Source: an uncultured Pseudohongiella sp. (GTDB taxonomy: Bacteria > Pseudomonadota > Gammaproteobacteria > Pseudomonadales > Pseudohongiellaceae). Taken from it: a DNA stretch of 40,990 bases. The notes beneath the pieces are model-generated. The model saw only the letters and a list, made by a program, of their open reading frames with translations, searched no databases and was not told the origin of the DNA. Position numbers and translations under genes: made by a program. Positions 1 through 6,519 of the stretch are shown one piece after another. The first letter of the stretch is position 1, and each line of letters begins with the position of its first letter. The stretch lies in the NCBI GenBank assembly GCA_902591495.1, contig CACJAW010000019.1, forward strand, positions 1-40,990, written 5' to 3'.

Positions 1-115
1 TTTGAGTACTATCTATCGCGGGGGAACTCTCCCCACCATTTTTAACCGCCTCGATCTTATTCTGGTAGTCTCTAATCTGTGCTAACAGATCTTGGGCACT
101 TGCATTGATTTCCAT
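1..115 (-). CDS. fliE: FliE, hook-basal body junction protein (partial, N-terminus only)
   Basis: About 38 codons are readable from an ATG at 113-115 on the minus strand before the window ends. The peptide begins MEINASAQDLLAQIRDYQNK, a short helical N-terminus like that of FliE, the small protein joining the MS ring to the rod and the first substrate of the flagellar export gate. It lies 15 bp after the stop of the FlrC-like activator, matching the flrC-fliE order of Vibrio and Pseudomonas, which is the stronger part of the argument. The C-terminal part that would confirm the family is outside the window. A GGGGAGAC ribosome-binding site lies just upstream. Confidence 0.7.
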   Translation of the reverse strand, partial: MEINASAQDLLAQIRDYQNKIEAVKNGGESSPAIDSTQ

Positions 116-130
116 GAGGTCTCCCCTAAT

Positions 131-1156
131 TTACGTGCGGGCATATGGGCCCGGAACCGGCAGCCCAGCCTTTCTAAAATCATTTAGTTTTTGACGCAAA
201 GTCCTTGGACTTATACCAAGCTCTCTAGCAGCTCTGTCTCTGGTGGAATTCATCTTGAGAGCATTCAGTATTTCATTTAATTCAGAATTAGATTTTAGAT
301 CGGATAATCTATTTATATTGCTGAACGGGAGCACATTATCGCCCGGAGTTTCATGCAAATTGATGTCTTGCGACGGTGCTTCGCGGTCATCCTCTGTAAA
401 CTCATCAAAGGTAATGTGCCGATCCAATATTTCATCTGTATCTGACAGAATTATCGCTCGGAGTATCACATTTTCCAGTTCCCTTACATTGCCTGGCCAG
501 TCATGCTCTAGAAGTTTTTTCACAGCATTTTGACTGATTACAATCTGAGAGTCGTTGCTATGCTTTTGAATGAATATTCTTGCTAAGGGCTCAATGTCTC
601 CGGGCCTCTGAGCCAGTTCTTTTATATTTAAAACGAATCCCCCAAGGCGAAAGTAAAGGTCTTCCCTAAATTCTTTGTTCTTAATCGCGCTTTTTATATT
701 TATATTCGTCGCCGATAAAATCCTTACGTTTACTTCAATCGGCTTTGTCGCGCCGACCCGATAAATCTGCTTCTCCTGCAAAACCCTCAGCAACTTGGAT
801 TGGAGATTCTTCGGCATCTCTCCAATTTCGTCTAAAAATAAGGTGCCACCATGAGCTTCCTCAAAAAAACCTTTGTTGATGTGAGTAGCTCCAGTAAACG
901 CCCCTTTCTCATGACCAAAGAGGGTGTCTTCCACCAAATTCTCAGGGATCGCTGCGCAATTAAGTGCGACAAATGGAAAGTTCGAGCGCCTGGAAGATTC
1001 GTGAACCACCCTAGCAAGAACCTCTTTACCCGCTCCGGAAGGACCCGTAATCAATACCTGAACGTCAGACTTGGCCACTTTCGATGCTAAGTCAAATAAA
1101 CGCACACTCTCTTTGTCTACAAAAACAAATGGATAATCATCCGTCATGCTTGTCAT
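131..1156 (-). CDS. Sigma-54-dependent activator, FleR/FlrC-like, without receiver domain
   Basis: A 341-aa bacterial enhancer-binding protein. The AAA+ domain starts almost at the N-terminus: Walker A GPSGAGKE at residues 38-45, the sigma-54 contact loop GAFTGA at 85-90, Walker B GTLFLDE at about 104-110, and the R-finger region [11 protein letters not shown] Fis-type helix-turn-helix ends the protein ([20 protein letters not shown]). FlrC and FleR normally carry about 120 residues of receiver domain before the AAA+ module. Here only about 15 residues precede it, and a sigma-54 promoter sits 48 bp upstream, so the short form looks native rather than cut by the gene call. No FlrB/FleS kinase gene is next to it. 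It precedes fliE, the usual place of flrC. Likely role: activation of RpoN-dependent hook-basal body genes. Assignment to FlrC rests on context; the AAA+ and HTH calls are certain. Confidence 0.85.
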   Translation of the reverse strand: MTSMTDDYPFVFVDKESVRLFDLASKVAKSDVQVLITGPSGAGKEVLARVVHESSRRSNFPFVALNCAAIPENLVEDTLFGHEKGAFTGATHINKGFFEEAHGGTLFLDEIGEMPKNLQSKLLRVLQEKQIYRVGATKPIEVNVRILSATNINIKSAIKNKEFREDLYFRLGGFVLNIKELAQRPGDIEPLARIFIQKHSNDSQIVISQNAVKKLLEHDWPGNVRELENVILRAIILSDTDEILDRHITFDEFTEDDREAPSQDINLHETPGDNVLPFSNINRLSDLKSNSELNEILNALKMNSTRDRAARELGISPRTLRQKLNDFRKAGLPVPGPYART

Positions 1157-1203
1157 AGTGATCTTTTAACCATAAGTCTCAATTGTTACTTTGTCTAAGG
1201 GAT

Positions 1204-1219
1204 AGCAATAAGTGGGCCA
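1204..1219 (-). promoter_or_regulatory. Sigma-54 promoter for the FlrC-like gene
   Basis: On the minus strand the sequence reads TGGCCCA-CTTA-TTGCT, close to the RpoN consensus TGGCACG-N4-TTGCW with GG and GC at the required spacing. The predicted transcription start lies about 37 bp before the ATG at 1156. This suggests that the activator is itself switched on by another enhancer-binding protein, as flrBC is by FlrA in Vibrio. Confidence 0.75.
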
Positions 1220-1398
1220 AATATATATTTAATATATATTTCAACAAGTTAGAATTATTGATGTTCAAAATTTGACAAAAATCTATAGCTTTCTGCGCTA
1301 GCTGTAATAGAAACTGTCTAAAAATAGACACAATCAACCGGGGAGGTTTAATCCCTGTAAGAGAAAATTAGAATTATGGGAGTGTGAATATCGAGGAT

Positions 1399-1462
1399 AT
1401 TTGGCCCAAGGTCCTTGAGGCAAGGAGGTCAGAGGTCTCACCCCTAACACCTTGGGCCAAAT
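1399..1462. repeat. Hairpin A, copy 1 (14-bp stem, loop with CAGAGGT motif)
   Basis: Perfect inverted repeat ATTTGGCCCAAGGT (1399-1412) and ACCTTGGGCCAAAT (1449-1462). The 36-nt loop carries AAGGAGGTCAGAGGTC on the plus strand, so the flagellin mRNA (minus strand) has GACCTCTGACCTCCTT in the loop. It is the most distal of three hairpins after the flagellin stop codon. No T-tract follows, so it is not a textbook intrinsic terminator. Identical copies occur at 2952-3015, with a variant at 2848-2911. Confidence 0.9.
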
Positions 1463-1499
1463 TCGTTGTCGGTGCCTCTAGGAGATGGGCACCAACGAA
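1462..1499. repeat. Hairpin B, copy 1
   Basis: TTCGTT (1462-1467) plus GGTGCC (1471-1476) pair with GGCACC (1488-1493) plus AACGAA (1494-1499), leaving a 3-nt bulge (gtc) and a short loop. It lies between hairpins A and C in the 3' region of the flagellin gene and is repeated at 3015-3052. The loop lacks the heptamer motif. Confidence 0.75.
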
Positions 1500-1506
1500 C
1501 ACTGCA

Positions 1507-1560
1507 CCTAGCTGACTGCTTTCTGACCTCCTTCACCCAAAAGAGAAGCAGTCAGCTAGG
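1507..1560. repeat. Hairpin C, copy 1 (15-bp perfect stem) right after the flagellin stop
   Basis: CCTAGCTGACTGCTT (1507-1521) pairs perfectly with 1546-1560. The 24-nt loop reads TCTGACCTCCTT at its start on the plus strand, so in the flagellin mRNA it exposes AAGGAGGTCAGA, which looks like a strong Shine-Dalgarno site with no start codon after it. The hairpin begins 13 nt after the stop codon. It is not followed by a U-run; a role in mRNA 3'-end protection is possible. Repeated at 3060-3113. Confidence 0.9.
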
Positions 1561-1573
1561 CTGGGTAAAACGA

Positions 1574-2644
1574 TTATTCTAATAGTGCCAGGACTATCTG
1601 CTTAGATTGATTCGCCTGAGCCAACATCGCCGTACTGGCCTGCGCGATAATCGTTGTTCGTGATAATTCTGACGTTTCAATCGCATAGTCTGCATCAGCT
1701 ATTCGGCTGCGCGACTGTTCCTGATGACGAGCAACATTTGTCAGGTTATCCCCCGTATGCTGCATACGGTTGATGTATGCACCGTACATGGCTCGCTCGG
1801 ACGATGCTGCGGTGATCGCTCTATCAAGCTGGGTTAGTGCAAATGCGGCAGCAGTACGTGTTTCAATATTAATTCGCTTATCAGCATTTTGAGCGCCGCC
1901 CGCAATATCAGCGCCAGCCGCGGCTCCATCATCACCACCTGACCACAGTATGGCGTCACCGTATGCCGAATTCGATTGGTTGGCGACGGTACCACCAGTA
2001 GTTCCATCATACTGGTCACCACCTGTGTTCGAAGCGGCCGTAAAAGTAGCGGCGGCTAATCCATCACGGGCTATTCGTCCCGGCCTTAATTGCACATCAA
2101 TCGTGCTTCGGGGGTCCCATGACTTTAAGTTGACCACAGTGGTCTGGCCATTTGATTTACCAAGCTGAATGGTTGCCGCCATTTGGACAACATTTGCGTT
2201 AGTCAAGTCAGCTGCACCCGGTGCACCACCATTCATAACCGTCATGGTGTTCCAAGTCGTATTTGAGGCGATACTTATCATCTCCTGCATTAACTGACCA
2301 AATTCAAGATCAAGTGCCGCCCTGTCTGTAGCAGAGTTCGTGTCGGTCGCCGCCTGGACAGCCAGCTCACGCATGCGCTGGAGCATTTCAACGATCTCGA
2401 CAGAAGCTCCTTCAGCAGTCTCCAGCATAGAAATGGCATCATTAGCATTTCTTGTAGCGATTTTAAGACCACTAACTTCCGCCCTCATTCTCTCTGATAT
2501 CGCAAGACCAGCCGCATCATCACCGGCTGAGTTTATTCGCTTACCAGTCGAAAGACGCTCCATCGCCGTTTCTTGAGCTCGGTCGTTTTGAATAATCGCA
2601 TTCGTCGCAATTATTCCTGCCATATTAGTATTAATAACGCTCAT
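1574..2644 (-). CDS. fliC: Flagellin (tandem copy 1)
   Basis: A 356-aa flagellin, the filament subunit secreted through the flagellar type III system. The conserved N-terminal D0/D1 helices are intact (INTNMAGIIATNAIIQN, RLSTGKRINSAGDDAAGLAI, NDAISMLETAEG), and so is the C-terminal D1/D0 part (SELSRTTIIAQASTAMLAQ, ending QIVLALLE). The middle, about residues 150-250, is short and rich in Ala, Gly and Asn. The protein is identical to that of 3127-4197. The ribosome-binding site AGAGGTCAG is 5 nt before the ATG. A sigma-28 promoter of its own lies at 2738-2764 and three hairpins follow the stop. The exact role relative to the other flagellins cannot be told from sequence; two copies under separate promoters suggest a major filament protein. 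Confidence 0.97.
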   Translation of the reverse strand: MSVINTNMAGIIATNAIIQNDRAQETAMERLSTGKRINSAGDDAAGLAISERMRAEVSGLKIATRNANDAISMLETAEGASVEIVEMLQRMRELAVQAATDTNSATDRAALDLEFGQLMQEMISIASNTTWNTMTVMNGGAPGAADLTNANVVQMAATIQLGKSNGQTTVVNLKSWDPRSTIDVQLRPGRIARDGLAAATFTAASNTGGDQYDGTTGGTVANQSNSAYGDAILWSGGDDGAAAGADIAGGAQNADKRINIETRTAAAFALTQLDRAITAASSERAMYGAYINRMQHTGDNLTNVARHQEQSRSRIADADYAIETSELSRTTIIAQASTAMLAQANQSKQIVLALLE

Positions 2645-2737
2645 GATACTGACCTCTTACTTTTTAACCCACCAAACATTAATTGATAACAATATTTTAT
2701 ACTTAATCTAGAAATTGACCTGTTCGTGTTCTCACCC

Positions 2738-2764
2738 CAATCGACATTAGGGATCATTACTTTA
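2738..2764 (-). promoter_or_regulatory. Sigma-28 (FliA) promoter of flagellin copy 1
   Basis: On the minus strand TAAA (2761-2764), 15 bp, then GTCGATTG (2738-2745); the consensus is TAAA-N15-GCCGATAA. The same GTCGATTG element with the same spacing is found before flgP. The start of transcription would be roughly 85 bp before the flagellin ATG. This region is outside the duplicated block, so copy 1 has its own promoter. Confidence 0.75.
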
Positions 2765-2847
2765 CAACCAGCACCCTAATTTGTTTTTGGCAATTAACCT
2801 ACTGCATTACAGATTCATTAGAGCTAATAGAGAGAATTATTGTAGGT

Positions 2848-2911
2848 ATTTGACTCAAGGTCCTTGAGGTAAGGAGGTCAGAGGTCTCACCCCTAACACC
2901 TTGAGTCAAAT
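2848..2911. repeat. Hairpin A' (variant with compensated stem)
   Basis: ATTTGACTCAAGGT (2848-2861) and ACCTTGAGTCAAAT (2898-2911), a 14-bp perfect stem. Compared with hairpin A, two stem positions on one arm differ (G to A, C to T) and both partners on the other arm differ to match (C to T, G to A). The loop is the same apart from one base (c to t). It lies between the two flagellin genes, upstream of the copy 1 promoter and downstream of hairpin A copy 2. A small palindrome, CCTCTCATGAGAGG, follows at about 2923-2936. Confidence 0.9.
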
Positions 2912-2950
2912 TCAGTTACCGCTCCTCTCATGAGAGGACTAGCGAATGGG

Positions 2951-4211
2951 TATTTGGCCCAAGGTCCTTGAGGCAAGGAGGTCAGAGGTCTCACCCCTAA
3001 CACCTTGGGCCAAATTCGTTGTCGGTGCCTCTAGGAGATGGGCACCAACGAACACTGCACCTAGCTGACTGCTTTCTGACCTCCTTCACCCAAAAGAGAA
3101 GCAGTCAGCTAGGCTGGGTAAAACAATTATTCTAATAGTGCCAGGACTATCTGCTTAGATTGATTCGCCTGAGCCAACATCGCCGTACTGGCCTGCGCGA
3201 TAATCGTTGTTCGTGATAATTCTGACGTTTCAATCGCATAGTCTGCATCAGCTATTCGGCTGCGCGACTGTTCCTGATGACGAGCAACATTTGTCAGGTT
3301 ATCCCCCGTATGCTGCATACGGTTGATGTATGCACCGTACATGGCTCGCTCGGACGATGCTGCGGTGATCGCTCTATCAAGCTGGGTTAGTGCAAATGCG
3401 GCAGCAGTACGTGTTTCAATATTAATTCGCTTATCAGCATTTTGAGCGCCGCCCGCAATATCAGCGCCAGCCGCGGCTCCATCATCACCACCTGACCACA
3501 GTATGGCGTCACCGTATGCCGAATTCGATTGGTTGGCGACGGTACCACCAGTAGTTCCATCATACTGGTCACCACCTGTGTTCGAAGCGGCCGTAAAAGT
3601 AGCGGCGGCTAATCCATCACGGGCTATTCGTCCCGGCCTTAATTGCACATCAATCGTGCTTCGGGGGTCCCATGACTTTAAGTTGACCACAGTGGTCTGG
3701 CCATTTGATTTACCAAGCTGAATGGTTGCCGCCATTTGGACAACATTTGCGTTAGTCAAGTCAGCTGCACCCGGTGCACCACCATTCATAACCGTCATGG
3801 TGTTCCAAGTCGTATTTGAGGCGATACTTATCATCTCCTGCATTAACTGACCAAATTCAAGATCAAGTGCCGCCCTGTCTGTAGCAGAGTTCGTGTCGGT
3901 CGCCGCCTGGACAGCCAGCTCACGCATGCGCTGGAGCATTTCAACGATCTCGACAGAAGCTCCTTCAGCAGTCTCCAGCATAGAAATGGCATCATTAGCA
4001 TTTCTTGTAGCGATTTTAAGACCACTAACTTCCGCCCTCATTCTCTCTGATATCGCAAGACCAGCCGCATCATCACCGGCTGAGTTTATTCGCTTACCAG
4101 TCGAAAGACGCTCCATCGCCGTTTCTTGAGCTCGGTCGTTTTGAATAATCGCATTCGTCGCAATTATTCCTGCCATATTAGTATTAATAACACTCATGAT
4201 ACTGACCTCTT
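2951..4211 (-). repeat. Direct repeat copy 2 (1,261 bp)
   Basis: Second copy of the 1398-2658 block. It contains hairpin A (2952-3015), hairpin B (3015-3052), hairpin C (3060-3113) and the second flagellin gene. It ends at the same point upstream of the ribosome-binding site, after which the two leaders have nothing obvious in common. Confidence 0.97.
3127..4197 (-). CDS. fliC: Flagellin (tandem copy 2, identical protein)
   Basis: A 356-aa flagellin identical in every residue to the gene at 1574-2644, with one synonymous difference noticed in codon 2 (AGT against AGC). All flagellin landmarks are the same. Its leader is different: the sigma-28 promoter lies about 185 bp upstream (4383-4409) rather than 94 bp, and the leader holds a 12-bp stem hairpin whose loop carries two CAGAGGT-type repeats. 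The identity across the coding region and 3' hairpins, but not the leaders, fits a recent tandem duplication or ongoing gene conversion. Different leaders would allow different expression of the same protein. Confidence 0.97.
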   Translation of the reverse strand: MSVINTNMAGIIATNAIIQNDRAQETAMERLSTGKRINSAGDDAAGLAISERMRAEVSGLKIATRNANDAISMLETAEGASVEIVEMLQRMRELAVQAATDTNSATDRAALDLEFGQLMQEMISIASNTTWNTMTVMNGGAPGAADLTNANVVQMAATIQLGKSNGQTTVVNLKSWDPRSTIDVQLRPGRIARDGLAAATFTAASNTGGDQYDGTTGGTVANQSNSAYGDAILWSGGDDGAAAGADIAGGAQNADKRINIETRTAAAFALTQLDRAITAASSERAMYGAYINRMQHTGDNLTNVARHQEQSRSRIADADYAIETSELSRTTIIAQASTAMLAQANQSKQIVLALLE

Positions 4212-4254
4212 GCTAATCAACCTAACGAAGTTAAAGTTGAAATTGATAATAAAG

Positions 4255-4326
4255 TAGTTTGGCTGACCCTCTCTGACCTCTGAGCTCTGACCTCTGAAAT
4301 TTGTCTTCGACCGATCAGCCAAACTA
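4255..4326 (-). promoter_or_regulatory. Leader hairpin of flagellin copy 2, loop with SD-like heptamer repeats
   Basis: TAGTTTGGCTGA (4255-4266) pairs perfectly with TCAGCCAAACTA (4315-4326). In the mRNA sense (minus strand) the loop contains CAGAGGTCAGAGCTCAGAGG, repeated copies of the motif that also forms the gene's ribosome-binding site (AGAGGTCAG at about 4202-4210). It lies inside the predicted 5' untranslated region. Flagellin copy 1 has no equivalent in its leader. Confidence 0.8.
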
Positions 4327-4382
4327 TGTTCACGTTATTCTTAAATGTTTAAGTCAAGTTAAACGTGATTGCAGTATGGGGC

Positions 4383-4409
4383 CAATCGTCACTATAAAAT
4401 GAACCTTTA
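4383..4409 (-). promoter_or_regulatory. Sigma-28 promoter of flagellin copy 2
   Basis: Minus strand TAAA (4406-4409), exactly 15 bp, then GACGATTG (4383-4390). It shares CGATTG with the promoters of flagellin copy 1, fliS and flgP. Predicted leader of about 175 nt including the hairpin at 4255-4326. Confidence 0.7.
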
Positions 4410-4536
4410 ATTTTTTGTCAGCATAGCACCATTGACCACAGAGACTTACACCACTTGATCAAAATATTGGCAGGTATTACATATAAACCTTTGACCGCAA
4501 ATGTCTCAATTTTTAACCAGGGCCTATTTCTTTTTA

Positions 4537-4563
4537 TAAAGTTTGAAAGCCTAGTTCCGATTG
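4537..4563 (+). promoter_or_regulatory. Sigma-28 promoter of fliS
   Basis: TAAA (4537-4540), 15 bp, TCCGATTG (4556-4563) on the plus strand, about 48 bp before the fliS ATG. It diverges from the flagellin copy 2 promoter, so chaperone and filament protein would be made under the same sigma factor. Confidence 0.7.
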
Positions 4564-4610
4564 TCTCGTTGTGTGCATCCAATCCTATTAAAGGTAAATG
4601 AGGTCAAAAG

Positions 4611-5018
4611 ATGAATGCTCAAAGACTACGTGCTATTTCTGACTACAATCAGGTAGCTTCTACAAAAACGGATACGAAAGACCCTCATGAACTCGTTAAA
4701 TTACTATTTGAAGGACTGACCGATCGCATAGCACTTGCAAGATCGGCACTCGCTAAAGACGATCGAGAAGCTAGGGCAGAGGCAGTGACTAAGGCGCAGA
4801 AAATTTTATTTGGATTAAGAGACAGCCTGGATTTTGAGAAAGGTGGTGAACTCGCTTTAAACTTAGATAGTCTCTATGAATATTCAACTCGCAGACTTAT
4901 AAGGGCTCATGCTTCAGAAGATGATAGTATCTTCCAAGAAGTAATGGACCTAATGGTTATGATTCGAGATGCTTGGAAGCAAATTCCAACAGAACACAAG
5001 TTGGGTAACGTACAGTAA
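4611..5018 (+). CDS. fliS: FliS, flagellin export chaperone
   Basis: A 135-aa helical protein matching FliS: an early YNQ motif, then DPHELVKLLFEGLTDRIALA, KAQKILFGLRDSLDFEKGGE, LALNLDSLYEYSTRRLIRA and a C-terminal VMIRDAWKQIP helix. FliS binds the disordered C-terminal D0 region of flagellin in the cytoplasm, prevents premature polymerisation and delivers it to the FlhA gate. Here it is divergent from the duplicated flagellins rather than downstream of fliD, its common position. Ribosome-binding site GAGGT lies 6 nt before the ATG. It stands alone, convergent with the FleQ-like gene. Confidence 0.95.
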   Translation: MNAQRLRAISDYNQVASTKTDTKDPHELVKLLFEGLTDRIALARSALAKDDREARAEAVTKAQKILFGLRDSLDFEKGGELALNLDSLYEYSTRRLIRAHASEDDSIFQEVMDLMVMIRDAWKQIPTEHKLGNVQ

Positions 5019-5069
5019 GAAAGTCTCTATTAATTCTTGGGACGATGAAAATGACCAATCAGGGTAAGC

Positions 5070-6233
5070 TTAATTTTTATCAAGATTATATTTATTAATT
5101 TTCTGGATCAGCGAAGTTCTGCCCATTTGAAGCAACTCTGACGCCTTCGATACATTGCCACTAGTCTGATCCAGGGCCGTCCGTATCAAATTTGATTCTA
5201 AATTGTTTAATATATCTTTCGTCGGCACTCCTGCATCAGGGAGAGTTGTAATCGTATTTGATAGTTCGATAATTTGTTCAAAATCATTGGTCAGAAAATC
5301 CACACCCTCTTGATTATTTGCTTGAGGCTGTGAGTCTTTGAGGCCTGCCTCTTCCTCAACTTTATAAAAACTATTGAGATCGTCTTTTTCTCCTGAACGT
5401 ACGTCGCTTTCCTCTTCAATGGTAGAGCCCTTCGAGAAGCCTGCCATGTGAATAAGTTCCTGAGACAGAAATTCTTCTGGGATTTTTGATAACTCAATAG
5501 TTTTCCCCGGATATAAAACGGAAAATCTCTGTACTAAGTTGGAAAGCTCTCTAACATTCCCAGGCCACGAATAGGCTTGAAGAAGCAAAAGCGAGCGTCT
5601 TGTAAAGTTAATTTTCTGGCTATTGACCGCGAATAACCCTGCAAAATGGCCCAACAATTCGGGAATGTCTTCCTTCCTTTGGTGTAAGGGGGGAATTCTA
5701 ATGGGAAGCACATTGAGCCGATAGAGCAAATCTTCACGAAACTCTCCCTTGGATACCATTTCTTCGAGGTCACGATGCGTTGCAGCAACAATCCTTACGT
5801 CTACTTCTGTTTCGGACGTCCCTCCCAGTGGTTGAATCACCTTCTGCTCGAGGACCCTCAAGAATTTGACCTGCAGCTGACTGGGCATGTCGCCGATCTC
5901 ATCCAGAAAGAGCGTTCCTGTATGAGCGAGCTCAAAACGTCCTTTCCTATCGCAGGTTGCCCCCGTAAAGGCTCCTTTTCGATGTCCAAAAAGCTCACTT
6001 TCTAACAGCTGATCAGGAATCGCACCACAATTAATGGCAACAAATGGCTTCGAGGATCTCTCAGAATAATCGTGAAGAGCTCTGCTCACTAATTCTTTCC
6101 CAGTTCCAGACTCACCTCGCAGAAGAACCGGAGCGTCAGAGGCCGCGCACTGCTTGATGAGTCCACGTAACTGAGTGAGCTCAGAGCTGCTACCCAGAAT
6201 GTTACCTGCACTATTACGCTTATCCGCGACCAT
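5070..6233 (-). CDS. FleQ/FlrA-like sigma-54-dependent activator lacking the N-terminal domain
   Basis: A 387-aa enhancer-binding protein. Walker A GESGTGKE at 40-47, GAFTGA at 87-92, Walker B GTLFLDE at 106-112, then REDLLYRLNVLPI and the [16 protein letters not shown] helix. After an acidic linker of about 80 residues a Fis-type HTH ends the protein (NVSKASELLQMGRTSLIQKI). The stretch LESNLIRTALDQTSGNVSKA matches the C-terminus of FleQ/FlrA, the master flagellar regulators, better than NtrC or FlrC. FleQ normally has about 130 residues of receiver-like domain before the AAA+ part; here the AAA+ begins by residue 14. Upstream DNA in another frame may hold a remnant of that domain. Convergent with fliS. 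Likely role: activation of RpoN-dependent early flagellar genes. Confidence 0.85.
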   Translation of the reverse strand: MVADKRNSAGNILGSSSELTQLRGLIKQCAASDAPVLLRGESGTGKELVSRALHDYSERSSKPFVAINCGAIPDQLLESELFGHRKGAFTGATCDRKGRFELAHTGTLFLDEIGDMPSQLQVKFLRVLEQKVIQPLGGTSETEVDVRIVAATHRDLEEMVSKGEFREDLLYRLNVLPIRIPPLHQRKEDIPELLGHFAGLFAVNSQKINFTRRSLLLLQAYSWPGNVRELSNLVQRFSVLYPGKTIELSKIPEEFLSQELIHMAGFSKGSTIEEESDVRSGEKDDLNSFYKVEEEAGLKDSQPQANNQEGVDFLTNDFEQIIELSNTITTLPDAGVPTKDILNNLESNLIRTALDQTSGNVSKASELLQMGRTSLIQKINKYNLDKN

Positions 6234-6235
6234 AT

Positions 6236-6421
6236 ATAAAGTCCATAACCATTAGAGCAGACCGGAGTATAATCATACCTCTCACAATATGAAACATGAT
6301 CGTTGATGAGGCTCTTAAACTCTGCCAATAGCACCCCACTCGACCTGTCATAATCGCTATGGAACGCGATCTTTGAAAAAAATAGGGAAATTCCTGAAAA
6401 ATTTAATAAAGTGTTCAACAC
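6236..6421 (-). pseudogene. Possible decayed N-terminal domain of the FleQ-like gene
   Basis: Upstream of the FleQ-like ATG, in a different minus-strand frame, a GTG-started open stretch reads LNTLLNFSGISLFFSK, then SSGVLLAEFKSLINDHV and YDYTPV. This resembles from memory the FleQ/FlrA N-terminal pattern (a helix ending in L-x-F-x-G, a strand following SG, and later IPLLV). If homologous, it is separated from the AAA+ part by a frame change and a missing segment of roughly 60 residues. I cannot align it properly here; the similarity is weak and the stretch may be chance. Confidence 0.25.
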
Positions 6422-6493
6422 AAGTGTCGAATGGGAAATTGTTCACAGACATATTTCAAAGGAAAATAGCTAAGAACAAAGATTTTAGACATA

Positions 6494-6519
6494 TCAGAGG
6501 TCAGAGGTCAGAGGTCAGA
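6494..6519 (+). repeat. Heptamer array (TCAGAGG x3 plus TCAGA)
   Basis: Three uninterrupted copies of TCAGAGG followed by a partial copy, on the plus strand in the gap between the FleQ-like gene and the third flagellin. It is the same heptamer found in the flagellin hairpin loops and in the repeat at 11196-11252. No flanking inverted repeat of the hairpin A or C type was seen here. Confidence 0.9.

Larger units (their letters stand above)
1398..2658 (-). repeat. Direct repeat copy 1 (1,261 bp, flagellin gene with 3' hairpins)
   Basis: This segment is repeated at 2951-4211 with a constant offset of 1,553 bp. I found only two differences by eye: 1572 (g, against a at 3125), just after the stop codon, and 2639 (g, against a at 4192), a synonymous change in codon 2. 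The proteins are identical, and open frames on both strands are also identical between copies, which supports near-identity at DNA level. The unit begins just before hairpin A and ends just upstream of the ribosome-binding site (at 2658), so the promoters and most of the leaders are not part of it. Confidence 0.97.

Noticed and set aside
1399..1560. Hairpins A-C as simple intrinsic terminators
   Set aside because: None is followed by a run of T on the transcribed strand, and three in series with conserved loops is more than termination needs.
1398..4211. Insertion sequence or transposon as cause of the duplication
   Set aside because: No transposase, terminal inverted repeat pair with target duplication, or other mobile gene was found in or next to the repeats.
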